From: Streptosporangium saharense
GTDB taxonomy: Bacteria > Actinomycetota > Actinomycetes > Streptosporangiales > Streptosporangiaceae
NCBI RefSeq assembly: GCF_014203715.1
Contig: NZ_JACHJP010000013.1
Coordinates: 124,001-188,000 of the forward strand
Direction: 5' to 3'
Length of the DNA: 64,000 nt
A model generated the notes under the pieces. That model did no database searches, was not told where the DNA came from, and saw nothing but the letters and a program-made list of their open reading frames with translations. The position numbers were made by a program, and so were the translations under genes. How positions within the stretch are numbered: the stretch's first letter is position 1; every line of letters starts with the position of its first letter. Of this stretch, positions 1 through 8,062 are shown piece after piece.

Positions 1-1245
1 GTCGCGGAGCGGTTCGCCAGGCCCCGCCCCGCACCGGCGTGGCCGGGGGTCCTCGACGCGACCGCGCCCGGCCCCGCCGCGCCCCAGACCCCCTCGCGGC
101 TCGAACGCGTGATGGGTCCCATGGCGCCGCTGGAGCAGGCGGAGGACTGCCTGTCCCTCAACGTCTGGGCACCCCGCGACGCACGGTCGCTGCCCGTCCT
201 GGTGTTCCTGCACGGCGGCGGCTACTCCAGCGGCTCTGGCGGCCTGCCCTGGTACGGCGGCGCCCACCTGGCCGGGCACGGTGACATCGTCGTCGTCACG
301 GTCAACTACCGGCTCGGCGCCCTGGGCTTCCTGTGCCTGCCGGGGGTCAGCGAGGGCAACCTGGGCCTGCGGGACAAGGTCGAGGCCCTGCGCTGGGTCC
401 GGGAGAACATCGCCGCGTTCGGCGGCGACCCCGGGGCGGTGACGGTGGCGGGGCAGTCGGGGGGCGCCTTCTCCACCCTCTGCCTGCTGTCGGGGAACGC
501 CGCGGACGGGCTGTTCACCAGGGCGATCCTGCAGAGCGCGCCGCTGGGGATGGCCCCGAGGACGCCGGAGCGGGCCGCCGAGATCGGCGCCCTCCTGCTG
601 GAGGAGCTGGGGTCGCGGGATCCCAGGGAGGCACCCGTGGCCGACCTGCTGGCAGCGCAGACGAGGGTGGCGCTGCGGGCGGGCCGTCCCCTCGATCCCG
701 AGCCGCCCTTCCACCTGGTGGCGGACGGTGAGCTGGTCGCCGCCGACCCCGTCACGACCGTGGCCGAGAACGGGACGAAGGGCGTCAGCCTGGTCATCGG
801 CACCACCCGCGATGAGACCGAGGCGTTCTACGCGCTCGACGACCGGGTAGCGGCACTCGGCCCCGAGCACCTCGCCGCGCTCGCGCAGGAGCGCTTCGGC
901 GACCCCTCACGGGCCGAGGGACGCACGGCCTCCGAGCTCGTGACGGAGCACATGTTCGACGAGCCGACCCGGCGCCTGACCGGCGCGCTCGCCGACCCCG
1001 TGTGGGTCTACCGGTTCGACTGGCACCCCGAGGGCAGCCCGTACGGCGCCTGCCACTGCCTGGAGCTGCCCTTCCTGCTCGGCGACCCCCAGGCGTGGCG
1101 GGACGCCCCGATGCTCGCCGGTCAGCCGCCGCCCGAGGCGCTGGCCACCAAGGTCAGGACGGCCTGGACGGATTTCGTACGGCACGGCGACCCCGGCTGG
1201 GCACCGTACCCCACGGTTCATCACTTTGTCGGGGAGGAGGTCTGA
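1..1245 (+). CDS. Type B carboxylesterase, 5' end outside the window
   Basis: The frame is open from the first base, and the residues before the first ATG (109) already match the family (GPAAPQ, then EDCLSLNVW), so the gene starts upstream of the window. It is an alpha/beta-hydrolase of the carboxylesterase/acetylcholinesterase family, expected to hydrolyse carboxylic esters. Visible family blocks are the oxyanion-hole region FLHGGGY, the [13 protein letters not shown] block and the nucleophile elbow GQSGG, with the serine codon at 457-459. Most family members have GESAG at the elbow, so this is a variant. The C-terminal block with [10 protein letters not shown] is intact and the stop is at 1243-1245. 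Substrate unknown. Confidence 0.9.
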   Translation, partial: VAERFARPRPAPAWPGVLDATAPGPAAPQTPSRLERVMGPMAPLEQAEDCLSLNVWAPRDARSLPVLVFLHGGGYSSGSGGLPWYGGAHLAGHGDIVVVTVNYRLGALGFLCLPGVSEGNLGLRDKVEALRWVRENIAAFGGDPGAVTVAGQSGGAFSTLCLLSGNAADGLFTRAILQSAPLGMAPRTPERAAEIGALLLEELGSRDPREAPVADLLAAQTRVALRAGRPLDPEPPFHLVADGELVAADPVTTVAENGTKGVSLVIGTTRDETEAFYALDDRVAALGPEHLAALAQERFGDPSRAEGRTASELVTEHMFDEPTRRLTGALADPVWVYRFDWHPEGSPYGACHCLELPFLLGDPQAWRDAPMLAGQPPPEALATKVRTAWTDFVRHGDPGWAPYPTVHHFVGEEV

Positions 1246-1327
1246 GGGGCTTTGCGTGGCGTCGGATATATTCCGCGCAGGCGCGCACGCCGCCCGGCGG
1301 CGCGACCGAGCGAGAGGTGATCGACGC

Positions 1328-1750
1328 ATGCTCCGCACCATGCTCACGTCCAAGATCCACCGGGCCACCGTCACCCAGGCCGACCTGCACTACGTGGGAT
1401 CGGTGACCATCGACGAGGACCTGCTCGACGCGGCCGGCCTGCTCCCCGGCGAGCAGGTCCACATCGTGGACATCGACAACGGCGCGAGGCTGGTGACCTA
1501 CACGATCTCGGGCCCCAGGGGCTCGGGGATCATCGGCATCAACGGCGCCGCCGCCCGCCTCGTCCAGCCCGGCGACCTGGTGATCATCATCGGGTACGGC
1601 CAGCTCGAAGACGCCGAGGCCAGGACCTTCCTGCCCAGGATCGTGCACGTGGACCGGGACAACCGCGTCGTCGATCTCGGCAACGACCCCGCCGAAGCCC
1701 CCGAAGGACTGCTGCGCGGGGACGAACTGCACGGGGCGACCGTAGGGTAG
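1328..1750 (+). CDS. panD: Aspartate 1-decarboxylase
   Basis: This 140-residue protein decarboxylates L-aspartate to beta-alanine, the precursor of pantothenate and CoA. It carries the self-processing site Tyr22-Val-Gly24-Ser25, where cleavage between Gly24 and Ser25 creates the pyruvoyl cofactor, and the conserved N-terminus [18 protein letters not shown]. The ATG at 1328 was chosen because residue 1 then matches the family and GAGAGGTGA lies just upstream. A longer in-frame start at 1226 would add residues unlike PanD. The gene stands alone; the other CoA gene in the window is coaX at 10603. Confidence 0.96.
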   Translation: MLRTMLTSKIHRATVTQADLHYVGSVTIDEDLLDAAGLLPGEQVHIVDIDNGARLVTYTISGPRGSGIIGINGAAARLVQPGDLVIIIGYGQLEDAEARTFLPRIVHVDRDNRVVDLGNDPAEAPEGLLRGDELHGATVG

Positions 1751-1850
1751 GCCCTACCACCGGTTGGGTGGCTCGCTGGCTCGTTCCCGGAATGTCCGAA
1801 TTCATAGCGTTGCATGTGCAAAGCAGGAATTCGAAGACGGGGGACGACAG

Positions 1851-2588
1851 GTGGCGACGCACGCGGTGCGCCTCAACGCGGTGACCAAGACGTACGGCAG
1901 GAAGGTGCACGCGCTACGCGGCGTCACGGTCGATCTGCCCCAGGGTGGCTTCACCGCCGTCATGGGGCCGTCGGGCTCGGGCAAGAGCACCTTCCTGCAC
2001 TGTGCCGCGGGGCTGGACACCCCCACCTCGGGCACCGTCCACATCGGCGACGTCGAGCTGTCGCGGATGAACGAGACCCAGCTCACCGAGCTGCGCAGGG
2101 ACAAAGCGGGGTTCGTCTTCCAGGCGTTCAACCTGATCCCCTCGCTCACCGTGACCGACAACGTCCTGCTGCCGTTCAGGCTCGCGGGCACCAGGCCCGA
2201 CCACGCCTGGGTGGCCGAGGTGCTCGGACGCGTCGGGCTCGGCGACCGCGCCGGGCACCGCCCCTCCCAGCTCTCCGGCGGCCAGCAGCAGCGGGTGGCC
2301 ATCGCCCGCGCCCTGGTCACCAGGCCCGAGGTCGTCTTCGCCGACGAGCCGACGGGCGCGCTCGACACCCAGACCGCCGCCGAGGTGCTCACCCTGCTCC
2401 GCCAGGTGGTCAACAGCACCGGCCAGACCGTGGTCATGGTCACCCACGACCCGCTCGCCGCCTCCTACGCCGACCGGGTGCTGTTCCTCGCCCAGGGCAT
2501 GCTCGTCGACGAGGTGTACGGCGCGGGCCCGAACGCCATCGCCCAGCGCATGACCGCACTCGGCCGCCCGAGGGCCGTACCGTGCTGA
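1851..2588 (+). CDS. ABC transporter ATP-binding protein, MacB/LolD type
   Basis: The 245-residue nucleotide-binding subunit of an exporter works with the FtsX-type permease that follows. Walker A is GPSGSGKS (residues 39-46), the Q-loop is in VFQAFNLIPSLTV, the signature LSGGQQQR starts near residue 141, and Walker B ends in FADEPTGALD, the form typical of the MacB/LolD/FtsE subfamily. The GTG at 1851 is preferred over the ATG at 1764 because GGGGGACGACAG precedes it and the protein then starts where the family does. Its stop lies inside the start of the permease gene, so the two are translationally coupled. Confidence 0.92.
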   Translation: MATHAVRLNAVTKTYGRKVHALRGVTVDLPQGGFTAVMGPSGSGKSTFLHCAAGLDTPTSGTVHIGDVELSRMNETQLTELRRDKAGFVFQAFNLIPSLTVTDNVLLPFRLAGTRPDHAWVAEVLGRVGLGDRAGHRPSQLSGGQQQRVAIARALVTRPEVVFADEPTGALDTQTAAEVLTLLRQVVNSTGQTVVMVTHDPLAASYADRVLFLAQGMLVDEVYGAGPNAIAQRMTALGRPRAVPC

Positions 2589-5143
2589 GACTCGCCTTCG
2601 CCACCTCGCGTGGCCGCATGGTCTCCCTCGTCGGCTCGTTCCTCGCGCTGATGTTCGCGGTAGCCCTGGTCGCCTCGTGCGGCCTGCTCCTGGAGAGCGG
2701 AATCCGCGCCCGAATCCCGGCCGAACGGTACGGCGCCGCCCCGGTCGTGGTGGCCGGACAGCAGCGGGTCACCCTCGTCGGGGACGATACCGATCCAGGA
2801 CAGTCGCTCCCCGAGCCGGTCGCGATCCCCGCGACCCTCGCCGAGAAGATCACCAGGGTGCCCGGCGTCACGAAGGTCGTGCCCGAGACGGCCTTCCCGA
2901 TCGGCCTGACGGGCTCAGGCCTGACGGGCTCAGGGGGCCGGGTGGTCGGCCGTTCCTGGGAGTCCGCGGGGCTCACGCCGTACCGGCTGGTCAAGGGACG
3001 CGCGCCCGCGGCGGCGGGAGAGGTCGTCACCGACGCCACGCTCGGCGGGAAGGTCGGCGAGAAGATCCGCGTCACCGGCAGGGACGGCCTTCGCGAATAC
3101 GTCGTGACCGGCGTCGCGGGACCCGGTCTCGCCCGGCAGCCGTCGGTGTTCTTCACCGCGGAACGCGCCGGGGAACTGTTCGCCAGGCCGGGGAAGGTGT
3201 CGGCGTTCGGGGTCTTCGGCGACGGCGACGGCCTGGCGGAACGGGTCGAAAAGGCGCTTGGCGACTCCGTGACCGTCTACTCCGGCGACCAGCGCGGCCT
3301 TGCCGAGAGCCCTTCGGCGCACGAGGGCAGGGAGGCCCTCATCGCGATCGGCGCCAGCCTCATCTCCATCGTGGTCATGATCGCGGTGCTGGTGGTCTCG
3401 GGTGCCTTCGGCCTGGCCGTACGGCAGCGCGACCGGGAGATCGCCCTGCTCAGAGCGGTCGGCGCCACTCCCGGGCAGGTACGCGCCATGATCGGCAGGC
3501 AGGCGCTGGTCGTCGCGGCCCTGGCCGTGGTGCCCGCGCTGCCGCTGGGGGCCGTGCTTGGGACGTGGATGTTCGGCCAGTTCCGCGCCCGTGGCATGGT
3601 GCCCGAGGGTTTCGCCCCGGTCATCGGCCCCTTCCCGCTGCTCGGCGCCGCCGCCGTCGGCCTGCTCACCGCCTGGCTGGCCGCCCGCACTGCCGTACGG
3701 CGGGCCGCTCGCATCAAGCCGACCGAGGCCCTCGGGGAGGCCATGGTCGAACGCGAGGGGCTCGGCCGGGGTCGCATGATCACCGGACTGGTCTTCCTCG
3801 CCCTGGGCGTGGCCACCTCCGGCCTGTCCATGGTCGTGGCGGGGGAGACGGCAGCGATGAGCGCCAGCGCGATCGTGCTCCTGCTCGTCACCGCCGCCGC
3901 CCTCCTCGGCCCCTGGCTGGTACGGCTCGCCGCAGGTCTGGCGGGTGGACTGGTCGGGCGGACCTCACCGGTCGGCGGCTATCTGGCCGTCGCCAACACC
4001 AGGACGGCCGCCAAGCGGCTGGCCTCGGTCGCCACCCCGCTCATCCTGATGTTCGCCTTCACCTCGACCACCCTGTTCGCCCAGTCCACGCTGGGACACG
4101 CGACCACCACCCAGACGCTTGAGGGCAACCGCGCCGACTACGTGCTGGAGGCGAGCCCCGGCCTGCCTCCCGAGGTCGCCGGGGCCGCCCGCGACCTGCC
4201 CGGCGTCACGGGCGTCACCGAGACGATCAGGAGCAAGGTGCTCGGCGACACGGTCGAACTGGGCGACCCCATCCTGATGCCGATGGAGGCGATCGGCCTG
4301 ACCGTCCCGGCCCACGGCATCGACCTCGGCGTCACCTCCGGCTCCCTTGACCGGCTGCGCGACGATGGCGTAGCCCTGAGCAGGCTCGCCGCCGGCAGCT
4401 TCGGCGCCACGGTCGGCCAGAAGATCCGCCTGCGCCTCGGCGACGGCACCCGCGTCACCCGAACCGTCGTGGCGGTCTACGAACGGGGCCTGGGCTACGG
4501 AGATGTGGCCCTGCCGTACTCGGTGGTCCGCGACCACTCGGCGACCGGCTTGGCCGAACGCCTCTATGTCACGGTTGGCGCGGGTTCTGGTGGCCTTGCC
4601 ACTGGTGCTTCGGGCGTCGGAAGCTCGGCTACTGGCGGCTCGGGTTCTGGTGGCACGGGCCTGGATCTCAAGGAGCGGCTCGCCGCCCTGGCCCCCGGTC
4701 TTACCGTTCTCGACCGGGACGACGTGGGCGTCGCGGCCAACACCGCCCAGGAGTTCAGCGACTGGGCCAACCTCCTGCTGGTCGGGTTGATCATCGTGTT
4801 CATCGCGATCTCGGTGGTCAACACGCTGGTGACGGCCACCGGTGCCCGGGTACGGGAGTTCGCGCTGCTCCGCCTGGTCGGGGGGACCCGGCGCCAGGTG
4901 CGCGGCATGGTCCGCTGGGAGGCACTCCTGGTCGGCGGCCTCGCGATCGTCACGGGAACCCTGATCACGGCCCCGACCCTGATGGCACTGAGCTACGGCG
5001 TCACGGGATCGCCACTGCCGCACGTGCCATACCTGACATACGCCGCAATAGCCACAATCACCCTGACCCTGGCTTACGCCGCCACCCTCACCCCCACCCG
5101 AACCGCCCTACAAGGCCACCCAGCCACCCAAATCCGCACCTGA
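2582..5143 (+). CDS. FtsX-like ABC transporter permease
   Basis: An 853-residue membrane protein with two FtsX modules. An N-terminal membrane helix (about residues 13-36) is followed by a large extracytoplasmic domain and a first three-helix FtsX block (about 250-380). A second extracytoplasmic domain and a C-terminal FtsX block (about 725-845) follow, each block with the LLRAVGATPGQVR or LLRLVGGTRRQVR loop. GTG 2582 overlaps the ATPase stop by seven bases. The second periplasmic domain carries a Gly/Ser/Ala linker encoded near 4575-4665. Such pairs export antimicrobial peptides or lipoproteins or sense cell-wall stress. No cognate sensor kinase is adjacent, so the substrate is unknown. Confidence 0.9.
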   Translation: MLRLAFATSRGRMVSLVGSFLALMFAVALVASCGLLLESGIRARIPAERYGAAPVVVAGQQRVTLVGDDTDPGQSLPEPVAIPATLAEKITRVPGVTKVVPETAFPIGLTGSGLTGSGGRVVGRSWESAGLTPYRLVKGRAPAAAGEVVTDATLGGKVGEKIRVTGRDGLREYVVTGVAGPGLARQPSVFFTAERAGELFARPGKVSAFGVFGDGDGLAERVEKALGDSVTVYSGDQRGLAESPSAHEGREALIAIGASLISIVVMIAVLVVSGAFGLAVRQRDREIALLRAVGATPGQVRAMIGRQALVVAALAVVPALPLGAVLGTWMFGQFRARGMVPEGFAPVIGPFPLLGAAAVGLLTAWLAARTAVRRAARIKPTEALGEAMVEREGLGRGRMITGLVFLALGVATSGLSMVVAGETAAMSASAIVLLLVTAAALLGPWLVRLAAGLAGGLVGRTSPVGGYLAVANTRTAAKRLASVATPLILMFAFTSTTLFAQSTLGHATTTQTLEGNRADYVLEASPGLPPEVAGAARDLPGVTGVTETIRSKVLGDTVELGDPILMPMEAIGLTVPAHGIDLGVTSGSLDRLRDDGVALSRLAAGSFGATVGQKIRLRLGDGTRVTRTVVAVYERGLGYGDVALPYSVVRDHSATGLAERLYVTVGAGSGGLATGASGVGSSATGGSGSGGTGLDLKERLAALAPGLTVLDRDDVGVAANTAQEFSDWANLLLVGLIIVFIAISVVNTLVTATGARVREFALLRLVGGTRRQVRGMVRWEALLVGGLAIVTGTLITAPTLMALSYGVTGSPLPHVPYLTYAAIATITLTLAYAATLTPTRTALQGHPATQIRT

Positions 5144-5315
5144 CCTCACACTTTGAGAGACCCCAACAGGATGACCAGCGGCTGATGGCGGCAGTCAGGT
5201 CAACAAAATATAGTCTGTAACGGATCTATCTGCTACGGTCTCTTTCGGAGCAGGAGATGGCCATGTCGCACACCGCTCCGTGACATGGAACACAGCGCAG
5301 ACAAGGACTGGTTCA

Positions 5316-5816
5316 ATGACCGAGCTGACCGCCACGAACGAGAACGAGCAGGTCTCCGGCCCCGCGCCGCGCGTCCTCGCCGACCAGGAACTGGTGAGCC
5401 TGCTCGGCGAGCAGCAGTTCGGCGTGCTGGCGACGGTCAAGCGCAGTGGCCACCCCCATCTGTCCACCGTCCTCTACCACTGGGATCCCGACGAGCGAGT
5501 CGTACGGATCTCCACGACGAACGACCGCCTCAAGGCACGTCAGGTACGCGACAACCCCCGCCTCGCTCTGCACGTGAACGGGCCGGACGTCTGGTCGTTC
5601 GCCGTCGCCGAGGGCGAAGCGGAGGTGTCGGAGGTGACGACCACGCCCGGAGACGCGACCGGTAGGGAACTCCTGGCTCTCACCCCGGGCTTCGACGACC
5701 CGGCGCAGGAGGAGGCGTTCCTCAGGCAGGCGGTGAGGGAACAACGCGTGGTGATCAGACTGCGGGTCTCACGCCTGTACGGCACCGCCCTGGACATCCC
5801 CGCCGAGGACCGGTAG
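5316..5816 (+). CDS. Pyridoxamine 5'-phosphate oxidase-fold protein (PPOX, putative F420-dependent)
   Basis: A 166-residue split-barrel protein with the conserved stretch FGVLATVKRSGHPHLSTVLY, typical of actinobacterial PPOX-class enzymes related to Rv1155 that bind F420 or FMN. The ATG at 5316 is preceded by AAGGA at a workable distance. An in-frame ATG at 5280 would add twelve residues unlike the family. It stands alone between the exporter operon and a TetR gene. Cofactor choice (F420, FMN or haem) cannot be settled from sequence. Confidence 0.85.
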   Translation: MTELTATNENEQVSGPAPRVLADQELVSLLGEQQFGVLATVKRSGHPHLSTVLYHWDPDERVVRISTTNDRLKARQVRDNPRLALHVNGPDVWSFAVAEGEAEVSEVTTTPGDATGRELLALTPGFDDPAQEEAFLRQAVREQRVVIRLRVSRLYGTALDIPAEDR

Positions 5817-5867
5817 GGCCGATCCCGGTGCCGCCCATGGTCTGTTCGTGGGTGAGTGGACGCGACG

Positions 5868-6482
5868 CTAAGGCCTGACCTGGGCGTCAGGGTCAAATCG
5901 GCCGTCGATGAGGTGTTGGATGGCCGGGCCGTACCAGGAGATGAGGGTTGGGCGGGGGGCTTCGGTGAGGACCGGGTCTCTGACCACGTGCAGGGAGGTG
6001 AGGAGGCCGCCGATCTGGGCGGCGACCAGGTGGGCGCGGAGTTCGGCGTCGTCGCCGCGCAGGCGTCCTGTCAGGGGTACGGCGAAGGCCCGCTCGACGG
6101 TCTCGCGCAGGGTCCGCCTGACCGGTTCCCGATCTGAGGCGTGGAAAAGCGCCGAAAGCGAGGTCACCGCCAGGGCGCCTGAGGTGGACGAGGACAGGTC
6201 AAGCACGTGCTCGACCAGGGCGCGGCCGAGGTTCTCAAGCGGCCCCTCCATGACCGTGGCCACCGGGAGATCGACGGTCATGACGTCCAGGAACAGGCGC
6301 TCCTTGGACCCGAAGTAGCGGATGACCAGCGCCGCGTCCACCCCGGCGCGGGCGGCGATGGCCCGGATGCCGACCGCCTCGAAGCCGTCGGCGGTGAAGA
6401 GCGCCCGTGCCGCCTCGGCGATGGCCTCCCGGGTCGCCACGGCCGACCGGCGCCGCGCCGGACCACCACTCTGCGCACTCAC
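5868..6482 (-). CDS. TetR family transcriptional regulator
   Basis: A 204-residue repressor with an N-terminal TetR helix-turn-helix (TREAIAEAARALFTADGF through VIRYFGSKERLFLDV, about residues 17-65) and a C-terminal ligand domain of the actinobacterial type. The start is GTG 6482, preceded by AAAAGGTGG. Longer in-frame starts run into the SDR gene and are not credible. It is divergent from the SDR gene at 6559, and a perfect palindrome lies between them, the classic layout for a self-regulating TetR that also controls its neighbour. Confidence 0.9.
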   Translation of the reverse strand: MSAQSGGPARRRSAVATREAIAEAARALFTADGFEAVGIRAIAARAGVDAALVIRYFGSKERLFLDVMTVDLPVATVMEGPLENLGRALVEHVLDLSSSTSGALAVTSLSALFHASDREPVRRTLRETVERAFAVPLTGRLRGDDAELRAHLVAAQIGGLLTSLHVVRDPVLTEAPRPTLISWYGPAIQHLIDGRFDPDAQVRP

Positions 6483-6511
6483 CGCTAAACCACCTTTTAA
6501 GGGGATATAAG

Positions 6512-6528
6512 TGACATACAGTATGTCA
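6512..6528. promoter_or_regulatory. Palindromic TetR operator
   Basis: TGACATA-CAG-TATGTCA is a perfect 7-base inverted repeat in the short interval between the divergent TetR and SDR genes. It overlaps the region where the tetR promoter should lie. That it is the TetR binding site is inferred from symmetry and position. Confidence 0.7.
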
Positions 6529-6558
6529 TCACTGTTGACATAGCGATGGGGGAGGGCG

Positions 6559-7359
6559 ATGGACCGCCTGAAGGAGAAGGTCGCGCTGATCACCGGGGCG
6601 GGCAGCGGCATCGGCCGCGCCGCCGCGCTGCTGATGGCCGCGCAGGGTGCCCGGGTCGCCGTGGCCGACCGCGAGGGCCAGGCCGCCAGGGAGACGGCCG
6701 ACATGATCGAAGCGGCCGGAGGCGGCGCGCTCGCGGTGACGGTCGACGTCATGGACGAGGGCTCCGTGGCCGCCATGGTGGGCGCGACGGTCGAGGAGTT
6801 CGGCCGCCTGGACGTGCTCTGCAACCACGTCGGCGGCACCGACCCACGTGCTGACCTGGACCTGCTGCGGCTGGACATGGCCGAGTTCGACAGGGCCGTG
6901 GCCCTCAACGTGCGCAGCACCCTGCTCGGCTGCCGGTACGCCCTTCCCCACATGATCGAGGCCGGGGGCGGCTCGATCGTCAACACCGCCTCGGTGGCCG
7001 GACTGGTCGGCGACGTCCTGCAGATCTCCTACGGCGCGGTCAAGGCCGCCGTGATCAACCTCACCAAGTCGATCGCCGTGCAGTACGGCCCGCACCGCGT
7101 GCGCTGCAACGCCGTGGCGCCCGGCGCCGTGGCCACCCCGGCCCTGCTGGACAACCTTCCGCAGAACGTCGTGGACGACCTCAAGCGGATCAACGCCCTG
7201 CCCTACCTCGGCACCCCGGAGGACATCGGCCACGTCATGGTCTTCCTGGCCTCCGACGAGTCGCGCTACCTCACCGGCCAACTCCTCGTCGTGGACGGCG
7301 GCATGACCACCCAGTCCCCAGCCGCCCCAACCCGCCGCGCCATGCTCCCGCCCGACTGA
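6559..7359 (+). CDS. SDR family oxidoreductase
   Basis: A 266-residue classical short-chain dehydrogenase/reductase. It has the nucleotide-binding motif TGAGSGIG (residues 12-19), an acidic residue after strand 2 (ADRE) suggesting NAD preference, a CNHVGG block in place of the common NNAG, catalytic Tyr158 and Lys162 in YGAVK, and a C-terminal YLTGQLLVVDGG. The substrate is probably an alcohol or ketone but cannot be named. It is controlled, by inference, from the shared operator with the divergent TetR gene. Confidence 0.9.
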   Translation: MDRLKEKVALITGAGSGIGRAAALLMAAQGARVAVADREGQAARETADMIEAAGGGALAVTVDVMDEGSVAAMVGATVEEFGRLDVLCNHVGGTDPRADLDLLRLDMAEFDRAVALNVRSTLLGCRYALPHMIEAGGGSIVNTASVAGLVGDVLQISYGAVKAAVINLTKSIAVQYGPHRVRCNAVAPGAVATPALLDNLPQNVVDDLKRINALPYLGTPEDIGHVMVFLASDESRYLTGQLLVVDGGMTTQSPAAPTRRAMLPPD

Positions 7360-7367
7360 GTGGGCGA

Positions 7368-7883
7368 CTACGACGAGGATGGGCAGGCGTGCCGCGGGAT
7401 CTTCGTGTTGCCCGGCCCGAACGGTGATCCCGCGAGCCCGAGCCCCGCCCAGTAGACGCCGAAGGCCGCCTGGGGAGGCTCGCCCGCCGGTCGGACCACG
7501 AAGAACTCCGAGACGTACGGCTGGCCGTCCGCCGTCCGGCCGTGGAGTTCGAGCAGCCATCCTCCTTCCGACTTCCCTTTCTGGGGGATGCGCGCGGCGC
7601 GCTCCACCCGGGGTCTGCCACCGGGCAGCAGGCACCGCTTGAGAGCGTCGTCGAGGAGCATCGCGCAGCTTCCGGCGCTGCGCACATGTCTCGAACAGAA
7701 ACCGGTGACACCGCTCTCGGAGACCCCGTTCACGACCTTCCCGAGCGTCGCCTCCGCCATGTCCCGCGTCAGCTCGGGCATCGGTGCGCCGGTCTCGCGA
7801 GGTACGGCCGAGCAGCCCGTCACGCACGCGGCGATGACGGCGACGGTCGAACACCACGCGGCCAGGGTGCCAGGACGCCGCAT
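7368..7883 (-). CDS. Putative lipoprotein of unknown function
   Basis: A 171-residue protein with a basic start (MRRPG), a hydrophobic core and a lipobox VTGC at residues 21-24, so it is predicted to be anchored outside the membrane by Cys24. The mature part contains four more cysteines and a C-terminal region resembling a small binding or stress domain, with no family recognised. ATG 7883 was chosen because GGAGGT precedes it and the signal peptide then starts correctly. It converges on the SDR gene with an 8-base gap. Confidence 0.72.
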   Translation of the reverse strand: MRRPGTLAAWCSTVAVIAACVTGCSAVPRETGAPMPELTRDMAEATLGKVVNGVSESGVTGFCSRHVRSAGSCAMLLDDALKRCLLPGGRPRVERAARIPQKGKSEGGWLLELHGRTADGQPYVSEFFVVRPAGEPPQAAFGVYWAGLGLAGSPFGPGNTKIPRHACPSSS

Positions 7884-8062
7884 CAGGGTCGCCCACCTCC
7901 ATCCGTGAAGTGGTCGAAGGTCATAGATCCTATTTCGCCACGCTTCCGAGGAACTGGGGACGACCGAAAAAGGGGACCCGGGGAACAAGGGTTTACGGGA
8001 GGGCGTTATCGTCACATTGACGAAATAGAGATGCCTCTAGCGATCCCCACAAGGAGGCGGCA

